Of a stretch of 64,000 bases of DNA, positions 54,338-63,129 are shown in pieces. The stretch comes from Halobacillus sp. A5 (GTDB taxonomy: Bacteria; Bacillota; Bacilli; Bacillales; Halobacillaceae): contig NZ_JAIZEO010000001.1 of NCBI RefSeq assembly GCF_024189315.1, forward strand, positions 310,001 through 374,000, written 5' to 3'. Numbering within the stretch: position 1 is the first letter of the stretch; every line of letters starts with the position of its first letter. The translations under genes were made by a program, and so were the position numbers. The notes beneath the pieces were generated by a model, which searched no databases, had not been told where the DNA came from, and worked only from the letters and a program-made list of their open reading frames with translations.

Positions 54338-54961
54338 TTGTTAAACATTACGAGACTTCCCCTTGGGTTGATGGGGACAAATTCTTATATAATTAGTGAA
54401 AATAAAAAGGCTGTTGTAGTAGATCCAGGTGGTGATTTTCAAAAATTAGATCAGACTGTCAAAGAGAAAGGTTTAGAGGTAATAGCTATTCTTTTAACTC
54501 ATGCTCACTTTGATCACATTGGGGCAGTGGATGAAACGAGGGACGCTTATCAAGTCCCGGTGTATCTGCATCATGCTGAACATGACTGGCTTATGGACAG
54601 TAGACTTAATGGGTCCTCTTTTTTTCAATTAGGTGAAATAACAGCCCGGTCTGCAGATTTCGAGCTGGAGCCTGGAGCAATGGAAATTGGACCGATTGCT
54701 TTTGAAGTTCGACATACACCCGGCCATTCCCCGGGGAGTGTTTCATTTGTCTTCCGCAGCCAGCGGTTCACAGTTGTGGGTGATACCTTATTCCAAAGAG
54801 GGATTGGGAGGACAGACCTTCCCGGAGGGGATCGTGAATTACTGGAGGATAGCATTACGACTCAATTATTCAGCCTGAGAAATGATATGAGAATCTTTCC
54901 CGGACATGGTCTCCCAACGACTGTAGAAGAGGAAAAAAGAGAAAACCCGTTTTTTAAGTAA
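54338..54961 (+). CDS. yqgX: Metallo-beta-lactamase fold hydrolase YqgX
   Basis: About 207 residues of glyoxalase-II-like metallo-beta-lactamase fold. Zinc ligands are in THAHFDHIG (about 54-62), HTPGHSPGS (about 127), GDTLF (about 148) and PGHG (about 190). It is probably a hydroxyacylglutathione- or bacillithiol-thioester-type hydrolase; the substrate is not proven. TTG 54338 fits GAGGTGGT upstream better than the GTG at 54329, which lies inside that site. Confidence 0.88.
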   Translation: MLNITRLPLGLMGTNSYIISENKKAVVVDPGGDFQKLDQTVKEKGLEVIAILLTHAHFDHIGAVDETRDAYQVPVYLHHAEHDWLMDSRLNGSSFFQLGEITARSADFELEPGAMEIGPIAFEVRHTPGHSPGSVSFVFRSQRFTVVGDTLFQRGIGRTDLPGGDRELLEDSITTQLFSLRNDMRIFPGHGLPTTVEEEKRENPFFK

Positions 54962-54978
54962 AGAAAGTATGATAAGAC

Positions 54979-55013
54979 TAAAAAAACTGTTCCCGAGGGG
55001 AACAGTTTTTTTA
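54979..55013. terminator. Bidirectional terminator between yqgX and yqgY
   Basis: AAAAACTGTTCCC pairs with GGGAACAGTTTTT around GAG, between convergent genes, with A/T runs on both sides. Confidence 0.93.
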
Positions 55014-55256
55014 ATGGCCTCCAAAAGAAGGAACTAAAATAAATGAAGAGTAATACGTAAAACCAATCATAAACACTGTCAAGTACGAAAAGAATATGTA
55101 TATGTACATACGTTCAGACAGCTTGAGGTACCCAATTGCAAGGAAAAAGGCAGTTTGAGCTAAAGATAAAAATGCCGCCTCCATCATGTCGCCAACATAA
55201 AACATGACAGCAAATATCCCAGTCCAGAACGCCATTACGCGAAACATGCGATCCAT
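55011..55256 (-). CDS. yqgY: YqgY-like membrane protein (DUF2626)
   Basis: An 81-residue protein, MDRMFRVMAFWTGIFAVMFYVGDM..., with three hydrophobic segments (about 6-22, 28-45, 50-70). It matches DUF2626/YqgY in length and start. Ribosome binding site AAAGGAGGGGGAAG lies directly before the ATG at 55256; a 55-residue upstream extension has no site and unlike composition. The function is unknown. Confidence 0.82.
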   Translation of the reverse strand: MDRMFRVMAFWTGIFAVMFYVGDMMEAAFLSLAQTAFFLAIGYLKLSERMYIYIFFSYLTVFMIGFTYYSSFILVPSFGGH

Positions 55257-55426
55257 GCTTCTTCCCCCTCCTTTATCATCTATCATCATAACGTTATCAT
55301 TCATATTATAAACGACCGTCAGCCGAATGTAAATAAACCATATATTTATCTCTTTTACCTTTGCCTTGTTTTGAATTTTTAAACCATATATGAAAATAAA
55401 ATTTTTATTAAAGTTAGTCATTATAG

Positions 55427-55451
55427 GTTTAATAAATTGTACAAAGGTTAT
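55427..55451 (+). promoter_or_regulatory. Sigma-B-type promoter of mgsR
   Basis: GTTTAA (55427-55432), 13-bp spacer, GGTTAT (55446-55451; consensus GGGTAT). mgsR of B. subtilis is a known member of the sigma-B general-stress regulon, which supports the call. Confidence 0.8.
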
Positions 55452-55509
55452 ACATTAACAGTACATTAAAGATTCGACAAAAATTTCAATTATAGAAGGA
55501 GCGATCAAG

Positions 55510-55890
55510 ATGGAAGGTCTGAAATTCTACAGCTATCCTAGTTGCACATCCTGTCGCCGGACGAAGTCATGGTTAACTACAAAAGGAGTTCCATTTGATG
55601 AACAGCACTTATTCAGAGAGACCCCAACGGTTGAAGAGTTAAAGCAAATTCTGTCCCTCACTACTAATGGAATAGACGAAATACTTGCGAAAAGAAGTAA
55701 AGAGTTTAAATCCCTGAATTTAGAAGTTGAGGAATTAACTATAAATGAATTTCTTAAGCTGCTAAACGAAAAACCTAAATTACTGCGAAGACCGATACTA
55801 ACTGATGGCGAGAAGCTGGTTGTAGGATACAATGAAGAGGGTTTAAAAGGATTAACTTCAAAACCTGAACAGACTGTGAAAATTTCATAA
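55510..55890 (+). CDS. mgsR: Spx/MgsR-family stress regulator
   Basis: A 126-residue ArsC-fold regulator that binds RNA polymerase alpha. The redox switch CxxC is in PSCTSCRRTKSWL (about residues 10-22). The remainder (FLKLLNEKPKLLRRPILTDGEKLVVGYNEEGL) is typical of Spx/YqgZ. The position after yqgY equals B. subtilis yqgZ (mgsR), which controls a sub-regulon of the general stress response. A sigma-B-type promoter precedes it. Confidence 0.9.
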   Translation: MEGLKFYSYPSCTSCRRTKSWLTTKGVPFDEQHLFRETPTVEELKQILSLTTNGIDEILAKRSKEFKSLNLEVEELTINEFLKLLNEKPKLLRRPILTDGEKLVVGYNEEGLKGLTSKPEQTVKIS

Positions 55891-55913
55891 TTTGCTTCAT
55901 AGCCGCAATTTGT

Positions 55914-56321
55914 TCACACAGCATCGGCTTTTACAGAATACTTTCTATAGAAAATTTTCGTCTGTCCGGAATCAATAGTGATATGCCATCTGCACTTATA
56001 ATCGTATTCTTCAAGCAGTTCACAGCTGAACTTTGCTTCTCCATGAGGTAAAGTAAAGCTGGCTCCTGAAGTATATGGATTATCTTCTTTGATACTCATT
56101 AACTCAGCTTCTGCGTAGTAGAATACATTTTGCAGCTTAGCTGTATAAATAAAAGCCTGCGTAGACCTAATCTGTGTCTCAAAGTGTTTACTTGTCATTA
56201 TGGAAATAAAAATGATGACGTTAACTAAAATAATTACCCACGGGAAAATAATACCCCTTTCATTAAGCAGCAGGGAGGGGGATTTTTTTATGATATTCAC
56301 CTCCGTTTCTGGTATAAACAT
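55914..56321 (-). CDS. comGG: Competence pseudopilus protein ComGG
   Basis: Up to 135 residues. After a charged start it has one hydrophobic helix (about 24-42, GIIFPWVIILVNVIIFISIM) and a minor-pseudopilin-like remainder. It is the last gene of the comG operon. The drawn start ATG 56321 has no ribosome binding site. A perfect GGAGGTG lies at 56298-56304, which would serve a start near the ATA codon at 56291-56289, giving a 125-residue protein. It overlaps comGF. Confidence 0.82.
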   Translation of the reverse strand: MFIPETEVNIIKKSPSLLLNERGIIFPWVIILVNVIIFISIMTSKHFETQIRSTQAFIYTAKLQNVFYYAEAELMSIKEDNPYTSGASFTLPHGEAKFSCELLEEYDYKCRWHITIDSGQTKIFYRKYSVKADAV

Positions 56322-56706
56322 GTATTATTAACAGATTGTCTTTATGTGCGAATTCAATATCTTTAATATTCTGTATAAGAAGTTCATGACCTTGATCATC
56401 AACACGCCTTCGAACATGATCTCTATATTTCTCAATTTCGACTAATCTGTTGTTGTGATCTGTCAGCAGTATATTTTCACGTGTAATACTTACGTGGTTT
56501 GAGGAATTCATTTCATTTTCGACGAATGTTAAAAATTGAAATACATCTAATTCTTCATAATAATTTGCACTGTCTATCATCCGGATGGTTGGGTAGCTGA
56601 TAGACAGTAATATAGTGATTATTGTTAATGACAGGATAGTTTCCGCAAGTGTAAAGCCTTCATTATTGTAAAGGGGCATAAAGACATTCTTTCTCCTTTT
56701 CTTCAT
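56263..56706 (-). CDS. comGF: Competence pseudopilus protein ComGF
   Basis: About 147 residues. The prepilin-like signal YNNEGFTLAETILSLTIITILL is present (cleavage expected at G-F), followed by a ComGF domain with VSITRENILLTDHNNRLVEIEKY...RRRVDDQGHE. ATG 56706 is preferred because GGGAGAGAG precedes it; ATG 56727 is an alternative. It is a minor pseudopilin of the DNA-uptake machine. Confidence 0.86.
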   Translation of the reverse strand: MKKRRKNVFMPLYNNEGFTLAETILSLTIITILLSISYPTIRMIDSANYYEELDVFQFLTFVENEMNSSNHVSITRENILLTDHNNRLVEIEKYRDHVRRRVDDQGHELLIQNIKDIEFAHKDNLLIIHVYTRNGGEYHKKIPLPAA

Positions 56707-56983
56707 CAACTCTCTCCCAAAGTGCACACCCCTCTATATAGTTTGAGTGAGGCGTAAAAATAAATTCAATGCTATTCTCAGTTTGATTTCCACCTGCAGA
56801 AGAGGGATCACTAGTGTATTCGTGTAACTTATTTTGTAGAGTAAGGATAGTGTTTCTTTTCTCAGAAAGAGCCTTCTGCTCTAGTCTCATTTCAATAAGA
56901 AGCGGAGAGAGGAAGACAGCAGCTATCATGAGCACACTGAACGCACAAATTACCTCTATTAAAGTAAATCCATTATTGTTCAT
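56663..56983 (-). CDS. comGE: Competence pseudopilus protein ComGE
   Basis: A 106-residue minor pseudopilin with a type III prepilin signal MNNNGFTLIEVICAFSVLMI and a short C-terminal domain. AGGGTGA precedes the ATG. It overlaps comGD and comGF by short stretches, as usual in this operon. Confidence 0.84.
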   Translation of the reverse strand: MNNNGFTLIEVICAFSVLMIAAVFLSPLLIEMRLEQKALSEKRNTILTLQNKLHEYTSDPSSAGGNQTENSIEFIFTPHSNYIEGCALWERVDEEKEKECLYAPLQ

Positions 56984-57422
56984 TAATAGTCACCCTGCTT
57001 TTTCCAAAAGGAAAGGTAATTTTATATGCTGTATGAGGAGAGGAAATCCTCATAGTCCCCGGATTTCTTAGTGTACCTTGAGAATTAAAGCGGACGGGGG
57101 TAGTCAGACTTTGCAGGTTTAGCTTCCAATATGGGGGGAATTCCCTGTGAAAAATTGTTTTTTTTTGTTGATAGTCATATAAATAATAGTCTTTTTGAGC
57201 AGGTCTTATCATTAACCAATAGGATGGATGGTCTGTCATGGTTAATTGCTGAGCTAGGAGAACATCCTCTTTGAATTGGGCAATATATTGTTTAGTTTCA
57301 ATGTGTTGTATAGCTTTACTTTGTAACGGCACGAATATAATTGTAAGAATTGAAAACGCAGTTAATACTAAAATCACTTCTGCTAACGTATAACCTCTCT
57401 GATGTTTACGGGGTGCCAACAT
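56973..57422 (-). CDS. comGD: Competence pseudopilus protein ComGD
   Basis: A 149-residue pseudopilin with prepilin motif HQRGYTLAEVILVLTAFSIL at about 7-26 and a GspH/ComGD-type remainder (FKEDVLLAQQLTMTDHPSYWLMI). It overlaps the comGC end by 17 bp. The ribosome binding site is weak, so translation is probably coupled to comGC. Confidence 0.87.
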   Translation of the reverse strand: MLAPRKHQRGYTLAEVILVLTAFSILTIIFVPLQSKAIQHIETKQYIAQFKEDVLLAQQLTMTDHPSYWLMIRPAQKDYYLYDYQQKKTIFHREFPPYWKLNLQSLTTPVRFNSQGTLRNPGTMRISSPHTAYKITFPFGKSRVTINEQ

Positions 57423-57702
57423 GACCAGATTCTGAATCGTAAGTTAGCTCATCTCCATTAGGACATTGTGTTTGAGTAATGTAATTTTCGTCAACTAACT
57501 CTTCTAAGGAGACAGGAAATTCATCATATTCAATATAATATGATTCGACTTGAGCAGATGTATTTAACACTAGAGCCTCACAGCCTTTATTACGTATGGA
57601 TTCTGTATTCTCTGTCAGGTTGGGTATTGTTACTATTAATAAAACGGAAATAATAAGAAGAACGATGAGCATTTCAATCAACGTAAATCCTTTTTGGTTC
57701 AT
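57406..57702 (-). CDS. comGC: Major competence pseudopilin ComGC
   Basis: A 98-residue major pseudopilin. The class signature MNQKGFTLIEMLIVLLIISV at the start is cleaved by the prepilin peptidase ComC after Gly5. Two cysteines (about 47 and 75) could form the known intramolecular disulfide. AAAGGAGTG precedes ATG 57702; a longer frame inside comGB is not used. Confidence 0.93.
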   Translation of the reverse strand: MNQKGFTLIEMLIVLLIISVLLIVTIPNLTENTESIRNKGCEALVLNTSAQVESYYIEYDEFPVSLEELVDENYITQTQCPNGDELTYDSESGHVGTP

Positions 57703-57716
57703 TTTGGTACACTCCT

Positions 57717-58769
57717 TTATATTTGATCCATCCATTGGTATAGCGGAAGCATGATTGAAGCATAAATAAGGGTCACTAAACAAGCTACTATAATAAAAAA
57801 CACAGGTTGAATCAGCTGTACGGCCTTCATTAGTTTTTCTTTCAGCTGTTCAATCAGTAATTCTGCCAGCATTTGAAGCTCTGAAGCAAGAGTCTTTAAG
57901 TCATTCGTCTGGTGGAAAACCGCTGTAAGTTCAGCTCTAAATAAAGGACACTCGTGTATGGCACTTGATAAACTGTATCCGTTTTCAAGCTGCTTTTGAA
58001 TTTGATTGCCATAATAGGATAATTCAGGATATTTTGACTGAGATGAGATCACTTTTAAAGCGTCCTTTAATGGAAGACCTGCCATAAGGAGGGAACTTAA
58101 GTGAGTAGCAAAGAAAAAGGACAGGGTAAACTTCTTATAGGCTCTAAGCAGAGGCAACTTCTCATAAATGGCAAGCTTTTGTTCAATAGACCGCCTGTGG
58201 TTTGTCAGCAGAAACGCTGTACACATAACAGTGAAGAGAAGGAAAGCTAATCCGAGGATAGATATGATCATATCTGAACCTTTTAGTACGGCAAGACTCC
58301 ATGGCTGACCTGCAGCATTATCGAATAATGTGGTGAAGCTCGGGATAATTGTGTGCTTAATAATTGTAAAAGCTGCGAGTAAAAAAATGAGAAGGATAAG
58401 GGGGTACCGGAGGGCATCTCTGAATTTTTGCTTATATTGATGCTGCAGTTGAAGAAGGTCTGCACACTGACGGAAAAGAGTAGGCAGATCCTGGTGTATT
58501 CGGGCGAAGTACAGAAAAGAAGTCACCTGCCTGGAAAAGTTCGCATTTGCAAAGGCGATATCAATGGGGTTGCCCAAGTTAAGTTCACGAATAATCTCTT
58601 CTGTTATGAATTTATATTTATGGTCCCAGCTGATCATCTGCAGAGACTTTACGAGAGGATAACCTTTGTCGAGGAGTTTACACGTACGGTTAAGAAAAAC
58701 AATTTGATTTCTAATTGGTAATGCAGGAGGGGAATTACCTTTATTGATTTTTATAAAAGCCAAGGGCAT
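57717..58769 (-). CDS. comGB: Competence assembly-platform membrane protein ComGB
   Basis: A 350-residue GspF/PilC-type inner-membrane platform protein with two cytoplasmic helical domains and three membrane helices (about 120-145, 170-190, 318-340). LLMAGLPLKDALKVI and LENGYSLSSAI are typical. AGGAGG precedes the ATG. It overlaps comGA by 29 bp. Confidence 0.92.
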   Translation of the reverse strand: MPLAFIKINKGNSPPALPIRNQIVFLNRTCKLLDKGYPLVKSLQMISWDHKYKFITEEIIRELNLGNPIDIAFANANFSRQVTSFLYFARIHQDLPTLFRQCADLLQLQHQYKQKFRDALRYPLILLIFLLAAFTIIKHTIIPSFTTLFDNAAGQPWSLAVLKGSDMIISILGLAFLLFTVMCTAFLLTNHRRSIEQKLAIYEKLPLLRAYKKFTLSFFFATHLSSLLMAGLPLKDALKVISSQSKYPELSYYGNQIQKQLENGYSLSSAIHECPLFRAELTAVFHQTNDLKTLASELQMLAELLIEQLKEKLMKAVQLIQPVFFIIVACLVTLIYASIMLPLYQWMDQI

Positions 58770-59736
58770 GAGCTTTCCTCCTCAGCAATTCAAATGGTTG
58801 AAACGAAGGGTCTTCAGAGGGCGGGATTCCATGTATGGCTCTTTGAAGTGCAGAACTTTCGAGAACCTCGAGGATGGCAGCCCTTCTTGGAACATTACCA
58901 GTAAGCTGTAAATTGATAAGCTCCTGGCAGGCAATAGCTATCATTGTTTGTTCAAGATCAACAGTTTTTATGTTCATCTCTTTTAAACGCTGTAGAGTCC
59001 CATAAGCATTCTTAGCATGTATGGTACTTATGATAAGGTGTCCGCTTAGAGCTGCCCGAATTGCAAATTGCGCTGTTTCCTTATCCCGGATTTCTCCGAC
59101 CATAATTAAATCAGGATCATGCCTGAGAGCAGCTTTTAATCCAGCATCATAAGTGATTCCGGCTCTTTCATTTACTTGGACTTGAACGATGTGGTCAAGC
59201 TTCTTTTCCATAGGATCTTCTAACGTTATAGCTTGAAGTGATTGTTCCTGAAGAATAGTTTGAACCAATGAATACATGGTTGTTGTTTTGCCCGAACCTG
59301 TAGGTCCTGTAAATAAAATCATGCCGCTTTTATGCTTGATCCATTTTTTTATTATTTGAAGCTGATTTGGAAAAAGAAAAAGCTGAGAGAGGTCTATTTG
59401 TTCTTGAGAGGGGAGAATGCGGATAGCTAAACTTTCACTGTTTGGGGTCGGCAGTGTAGAAAGCCGCAGGTGGTACACTAGGTTATCCCGCCGGTGCTCT
59501 AATGATGCATTTTGTGGTTTAGTGATTTCGCCTATATCCATACCGGATGTAAACTTGAAATAAGCCAGTAACTTCTGATAAGTTGGATTAGGTAAGGAAG
59601 TGTATCGAACCCTCTGGCCGAACACTCTAAAGTATACGTCAGTGGCTTCCTTATTTGGGGAAAAATGCACATCAGAGGCAGATTGTTCGATTGCTGAAGC
59701 TAAAAGCTTTCTGGACTTGTCAGTAATATGACTCAA
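58741..59736 (-). CDS. comGA: Competence traffic ATPase ComGA
   Basis: A 331-residue GspE/PilT-family ATPase powering pseudopilus assembly. Walker A is FTGPTGSGKTT (about 142-152), the Asp box TLEDPMEK is near 176, and Walker B is LIMVGEIRDKETA (about 213). It is about 25 residues shorter than B. subtilis ComGA. It is the first gene of the operon. No clear pair of ComK AT-boxes was found in the 97 bp before it. Confidence 0.94.
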   Translation of the reverse strand: MSHITDKSRKLLASAIEQSASDVHFSPNKEATDVYFRVFGQRVRYTSLPNPTYQKLLAYFKFTSGMDIGEITKPQNASLEHRRDNLVYHLRLSTLPTPNSESLAIRILPSQEQIDLSQLFLFPNQLQIIKKWIKHKSGMILFTGPTGSGKTTTMYSLVQTILQEQSLQAITLEDPMEKKLDHIVQVQVNERAGITYDAGLKAALRHDPDLIMVGEIRDKETAQFAIRAALSGHLIISTIHAKNAYGTLQRLKEMNIKTVDLEQTMIAIACQELINLQLTGNVPRRAAILEVLESSALQRAIHGIPPSEDPSFQPFELLRRKAHALGFYKNQ

Positions 59737-59833
59737 CTGAATGGATCACCTCATTTCAAAATTTCTGTAAATAACTTATTCGACATAAACAGCAAATATC
59801 CTGCTTTTAATTTTATAAATGGAGTGATTTTAA

Positions 59834-60319
59834 ATGATTTATTTAATCGGCTACATGGGAAGCGGCAAGACTACAATTGCCAAAAAGCTGAGTCTGACCT
59901 TGAATGTAGAATACATAGAAATGGACGAGTCCATTGAGGAAGAGGCTGGAATGAGCATTCCGAAAATATTTGAACATTATGGGGAGGAATATTTCCGCGA
60001 GCTTGAAACAAATTTATTGAGATCCTTAAGAGGTGATAAAATTGTTTCTACAGGGGGCGGGGTCATTCTAAAAGAGGAAAACAGGGAACTATTACAAAAA
60101 GGTACAGTGGTTTTTCTCCATGCTTTATTTGAGACAATTGATGAAAGATTATCTAACGATGAACATCGTCCATTGTGGTCAGCTGGCAGGGAAACGAATC
60201 AAAAGCGATATGAGCAGCGTCTACCGCTTTATCAAACCCTGGCTGATTATACCATTCAAGTGGATCACAAGACGGAAGAAGCGATCACGAAAGAAGTTCT
60301 TAATTGTCTAAAAAGCTGA
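59834..60319 (+). CDS. aroK: Shikimate kinase
   Basis: A 161-residue P-loop kinase of the shikimate pathway: Walker A GYMGSGKTT (about 6-14), shikimate-binding EMDESIEEEAGMSI (about 30-43) and FRELE, then STGGGVI (about 76) and a lid with RPLW. It is divergent from comGA and followed by yqzE. Confidence 0.95.
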   Translation: MIYLIGYMGSGKTTIAKKLSLTLNVEYIEMDESIEEEAGMSIPKIFEHYGEEYFRELETNLLRSLRGDKIVSTGGGVILKEENRELLQKGTVVFLHALFETIDERLSNDEHRPLWSAGRETNQKRYEQRLPLYQTLADYTIQVDHKTEEAITKEVLNCLKS

Positions 60320-60365
60320 CCCGGCGGACATAATAAAAGTAGTTCTTGTAAAGGTGGGGTCACTT

Positions 60366-60539
60366 ATGAAAAAGAGTGAGTATGCACAGTATTTAACTGA
60401 AGAAATGATGAAACATATGCATATGACTAAACAGGAAAAATTAGAAAAAAAGCAAACAAAACCGTCGAAGAAGAGTTCGTCCTATTGGTTCGGCCTCTTG
60501 CCATTTGCCCTTAAAATGCTGAAAAAACGCAGGCGTTAA
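60366..60539 (+). CDS. yqzE: YqzE family small protein
   Basis: A 57-residue basic protein, MKKSEYAQYLTEEMMKHMHMTKQEKLEKK..., the YqzE signature. AAGGTGGGG precedes ATG 60366. In B. subtilis yqzE lies beside comGG; here it lies after aroK on the other side of comG. The function is unknown. It ends inside the terminator of the convergent yqhG. Confidence 0.85.
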   Translation: MKKSEYAQYLTEEMMKHMHMTKQEKLEKKQTKPSKKSSSYWFGLLPFALKMLKKRRR

Positions 60540-60548
60540 ATCTGCGTT
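60521..60548 (-). terminator. Terminator of yqhG-yqhH (reverse)
   Basis: AACGCAG/CTGCGTT form a 7-bp stem; on the reverse strand it is followed by TTTTTT. It overlaps the ends of both convergent genes. Confidence 0.75.
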
Positions 60549-61345
60549 CTCAGCATATTCTGTGAAGTTTCACTAGTTAAATAGATCAGCCCGCCATTAG
60601 CAACCTGCAGGTGAATTCTTGGCTGATACCGTACATGGAGCTGTTCAAGCTCCTTTTCATATTGGTCCGTATCAACGTCTTTAGAATTATAAAAACTTTC
60701 CAGCAGTTCTTGTTCATATCGCAGCTGTTGGAGTGATTCTACAGCCCACTGTGTATCAAGGGTTTCGAGGTGTAATTCTATATTTCGGAGCAGGCGTTTA
60801 TAACCGCTTTCCATTTTAATTAAAGGGGTCATAGGAAAGGTATAGTCTGAAACTTTCGAAGTTAAATCCAGTTTTATTAGTTTCGGCATTGCCTCGTGGA
60901 CCATTGCACCGTTAATTAAGTTCAAACCAAGAGACAGCAGTAAGTCTTTAGATTGTTTCCCTCTAAACGTAACTCTCATATTCAGACAAAGCCAGGGATG
61001 AAGGGCGAGGTTTTGATTATCCGTTTCTACAGCTTCATACAACCTGGCTGTGTATCCTTTTTCCAGGGCAACTTGATATATTTGCTGTAGTTTCGGTGTG
61101 CCCCCGTGCAGATAAATACCTTCTTCTGCTTCTCCTAGGCTTATATCTTTAAAAGTCAAGCTCAGCGTCTCACCTTCTCGATTCATCTTCTTAATATAAT
61201 GCCAGTAGAATGGGCGGTTCATAAGAGCTTCGTCCATTTCTTTCGTAAGCTTAACTTTCATTTGTTTCGGCTTATCCTCATCAATTTTACATCCATTCAA
61301 TTGGAAAAACTGTTTTGTGAAGTCATAATGACTGGCGCTGTTCAC
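60536..61345 (-). CDS. yqhG: YqhG family protein
   Basis: A 269-residue protein of the YqhG family found beside the SNF2 gene yqhH in Bacillaceae. It begins MNSASHYDFTKQFFQLNGCKI and contains HYIKKMNREGETLSLTF (about 49-65). No catalytic motif is seen. It overlaps yqhH by 4 bp, so the two are co-translated and probably act together. Confidence 0.85.
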   Translation of the reverse strand: MNSASHYDFTKQFFQLNGCKIDEDKPKQMKVKLTKEMDEALMNRPFYWHYIKKMNREGETLSLTFKDISLGEAEEGIYLHGGTPKLQQIYQVALEKGYTARLYEAVETDNQNLALHPWLCLNMRVTFRGKQSKDLLLSLGLNLINGAMVHEAMPKLIKLDLTSKVSDYTFPMTPLIKMESGYKRLLRNIELHLETLDTQWAVESLQQLRYEQELLESFYNSKDVDTDQYEKELEQLHVRYQPRIHLQVANGGLIYLTSETSQNMLRTQI

Positions 61346-62979
61346 CCTGATTCCTTCCTTTCTTCCACTGAATATTCTACGTAGCTCACTAAATTTCTCA
61401 GTTTAATATCAATTTCTCCCTGAGATTCGGATTCTTGAAGGATGGACTGAACGTGTTTTTCAAAATTGCCGCCTGGAATCTGCTCGAGAATCGAGTCTAA
61501 ATCGCCGACTGCGTTTTGAAAGAGCTTAATTTTTTCATATAATAAAGTTAAAATTTGATCTTCCAGCGTATTTTTAATAGCAAAATTGAAAACATTAACA
61601 TCCTTTTCCTGTCCAAACCGATGAATTCTTCCTATTCTCTGCTCTAAGCGCATTGGGTTCCAGGGCAGATCATAGTTAATCATATTATGGCAGAACTGAA
61701 GGTTAATGCCTTCAGCACCAGCTTCAGTGGCGATCATTACCTGAGCTCTGGTTTTGAAAAGCTGCTTCATCCAGTCTCTTTTACTCTTATTAAACTTACC
61801 GCTGAATGGTACCGATGAAATGCCTCTCTGCTGCAAAAACCATTGTAAATAAAACTGTGTAGCCCTGTACTCGGTAAATACGATAAATTTCTCGCCTGAT
61901 TCTTCAATTAAATCGGCCATTTTCTGCGCTTTAGTATGATGAGGCAATTCTCCAAGTTTATTCATCAACTGTTCTTTAAAATCTGAAGGGCTTTTTTCAT
62001 TTAACGCTTTTAGGGACATAAAGCAGGCTTCCCTCGATGAACAAAATTCTTTAGCCAGTGTCAGCCAGGTAAAGGATGGATAATTGGTCTTTAACTTCTC
62101 TAGTTCATTGTAGAACCACTGTTCTTCATCATTAAAACTTAATGTAATGTTCTTCACTTTACGTTTAGAAGTATCAAGACCGGTGTCTTTTCTCAAATTT
62201 CGTATCATGAGTTTGCCCAGCAGCGAATGAACGTGCTGCTGTGTTTGTGATTCTTCAAGTGAAGTGTTTTTATATTTTTTCTTAAACTCTGTCAGGTCTC
62301 CAAGATAACCAGGTTTTAATATAGAAACCAAGTTGAATAAATCACTTAATTGATTTTGAATCGGCGTTGCAGTCAAGAGCAGGCAGTAAGTCTTTTTCAA
62401 TTGTTTTACAAATTGAAAGTTTTTCGTTTTATGATTTTTTAGTTTGTGTGCTTCATCAATAATAATCATGTCATAAGTCATAGATAAAATTTCTTCTTGG
62501 TGCTGTTCTCTTTTTGCCATATCAATAGATGTAACGGTTATATCCCAATTCCTCCAGTCTGCATGTTTTTTTCTTGGAGATGCAGCCTGAATATAGAATT
62601 TTTCACTCAACTCCTGTGTCCATTGATTAACGAGTGAAGCGGGGGTTAAGATCAATACTTTTTTGACCATTCCCCTGATCATATATTCTTTTAATATCAA
62701 TCCTGCCTCCAGAGTCTTTCCAAGTCCAACTTCATCAGCAAGTATTGCTCTTCCGCTCATTTCGTGCACGACGCGTTCACAAGCATCAACCTGGTGATCC
62801 AGAAACTGAATGTGAGGAAGTTGTTCTAAAGCGAGTACACCTTCAAATTGAGGAATAGACTGGAGTTTCAGTCCCTGCCATGCCAGCTTGAATTCTTCAA
62901 AGCTGCAAAGGGCATTTGACTCATCAAGGCGGTTTGAAAACTGAGGAAGGAAATCAGAGTCCTGATGGATTTCAATCAC
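61342..62979 (-). CDS. yqhH: SNF2-family DEAD/DEAH ATPase YqhH
   Basis: A 545-residue SWI2/SNF2 ATPase: motif I LADEVGLGKTLEAGLI (about 80-95), motif II IIDEAHKLKN (about 172), motif III LLLTATPIQN (about 198) and C-terminal helicase lobe with IATEAGAEGINLQF and the arginine finger NPMRLEQRIGRIHRFGQ (about 458). It is related to RapA/HepA-type remodelers that act on nucleic-acid complexes. The exact role is unknown. Together with yqhG it forms a two-gene operon divergent from gcvT. Confidence 0.92.
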   Translation of the reverse strand: MIEIHQDSDFLPQFSNRLDESNALCSFEEFKLAWQGLKLQSIPQFEGVLALEQLPHIQFLDHQVDACERVVHEMSGRAILADEVGLGKTLEAGLILKEYMIRGMVKKVLILTPASLVNQWTQELSEKFYIQAASPRKKHADWRNWDITVTSIDMAKREQHQEEILSMTYDMIIIDEAHKLKNHKTKNFQFVKQLKKTYCLLLTATPIQNQLSDLFNLVSILKPGYLGDLTEFKKKYKNTSLEESQTQQHVHSLLGKLMIRNLRKDTGLDTSKRKVKNITLSFNDEEQWFYNELEKLKTNYPSFTWLTLAKEFCSSREACFMSLKALNEKSPSDFKEQLMNKLGELPHHTKAQKMADLIEESGEKFIVFTEYRATQFYLQWFLQQRGISSVPFSGKFNKSKRDWMKQLFKTRAQVMIATEAGAEGINLQFCHNMINYDLPWNPMRLEQRIGRIHRFGQEKDVNVFNFAIKNTLEDQILTLLYEKIKLFQNAVGDLDSILEQIPGGNFEKHVQSILQESESQGEIDIKLRNLVSYVEYSVEERKESG

Positions 62980-63050
62980 TTAGTATTCCTCCTTCTAATG
63001 GTAGATTTTTTTGAAATTTATAAATCTAATCTGTACGTTTATAATGGCTG

Positions 63051-63059
63051 TGGTATAAT
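63051..63059 (+). promoter_or_regulatory. Extended -10 promoter of the gcvT riboswitch
   Basis: TGGTATAAT (TGn plus perfect TATAAT at 63054-63059). No good -35 box is seen at 17 bp; the extended -10 may compensate. Confidence 0.7.
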
Positions 63060-63129
63060 GAACCTGAAAATTAAGAGAGTTTGTCGTATTCTTTACAGGT
63101 TAGTATGCCCCAATCTATCTAACTAAATA

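Noticed and set aside
55257-55421. N-terminal extension of YqgY
   Set aside because: No ribosome binding site, atypical residues, and a strong site directly before the internal ATG.
59737-59833. ComK binding boxes before comGA
   Set aside because: No pair of AAAA-N5-TTTT boxes at the accepted spacings could be found; only single AT-rich stretches.
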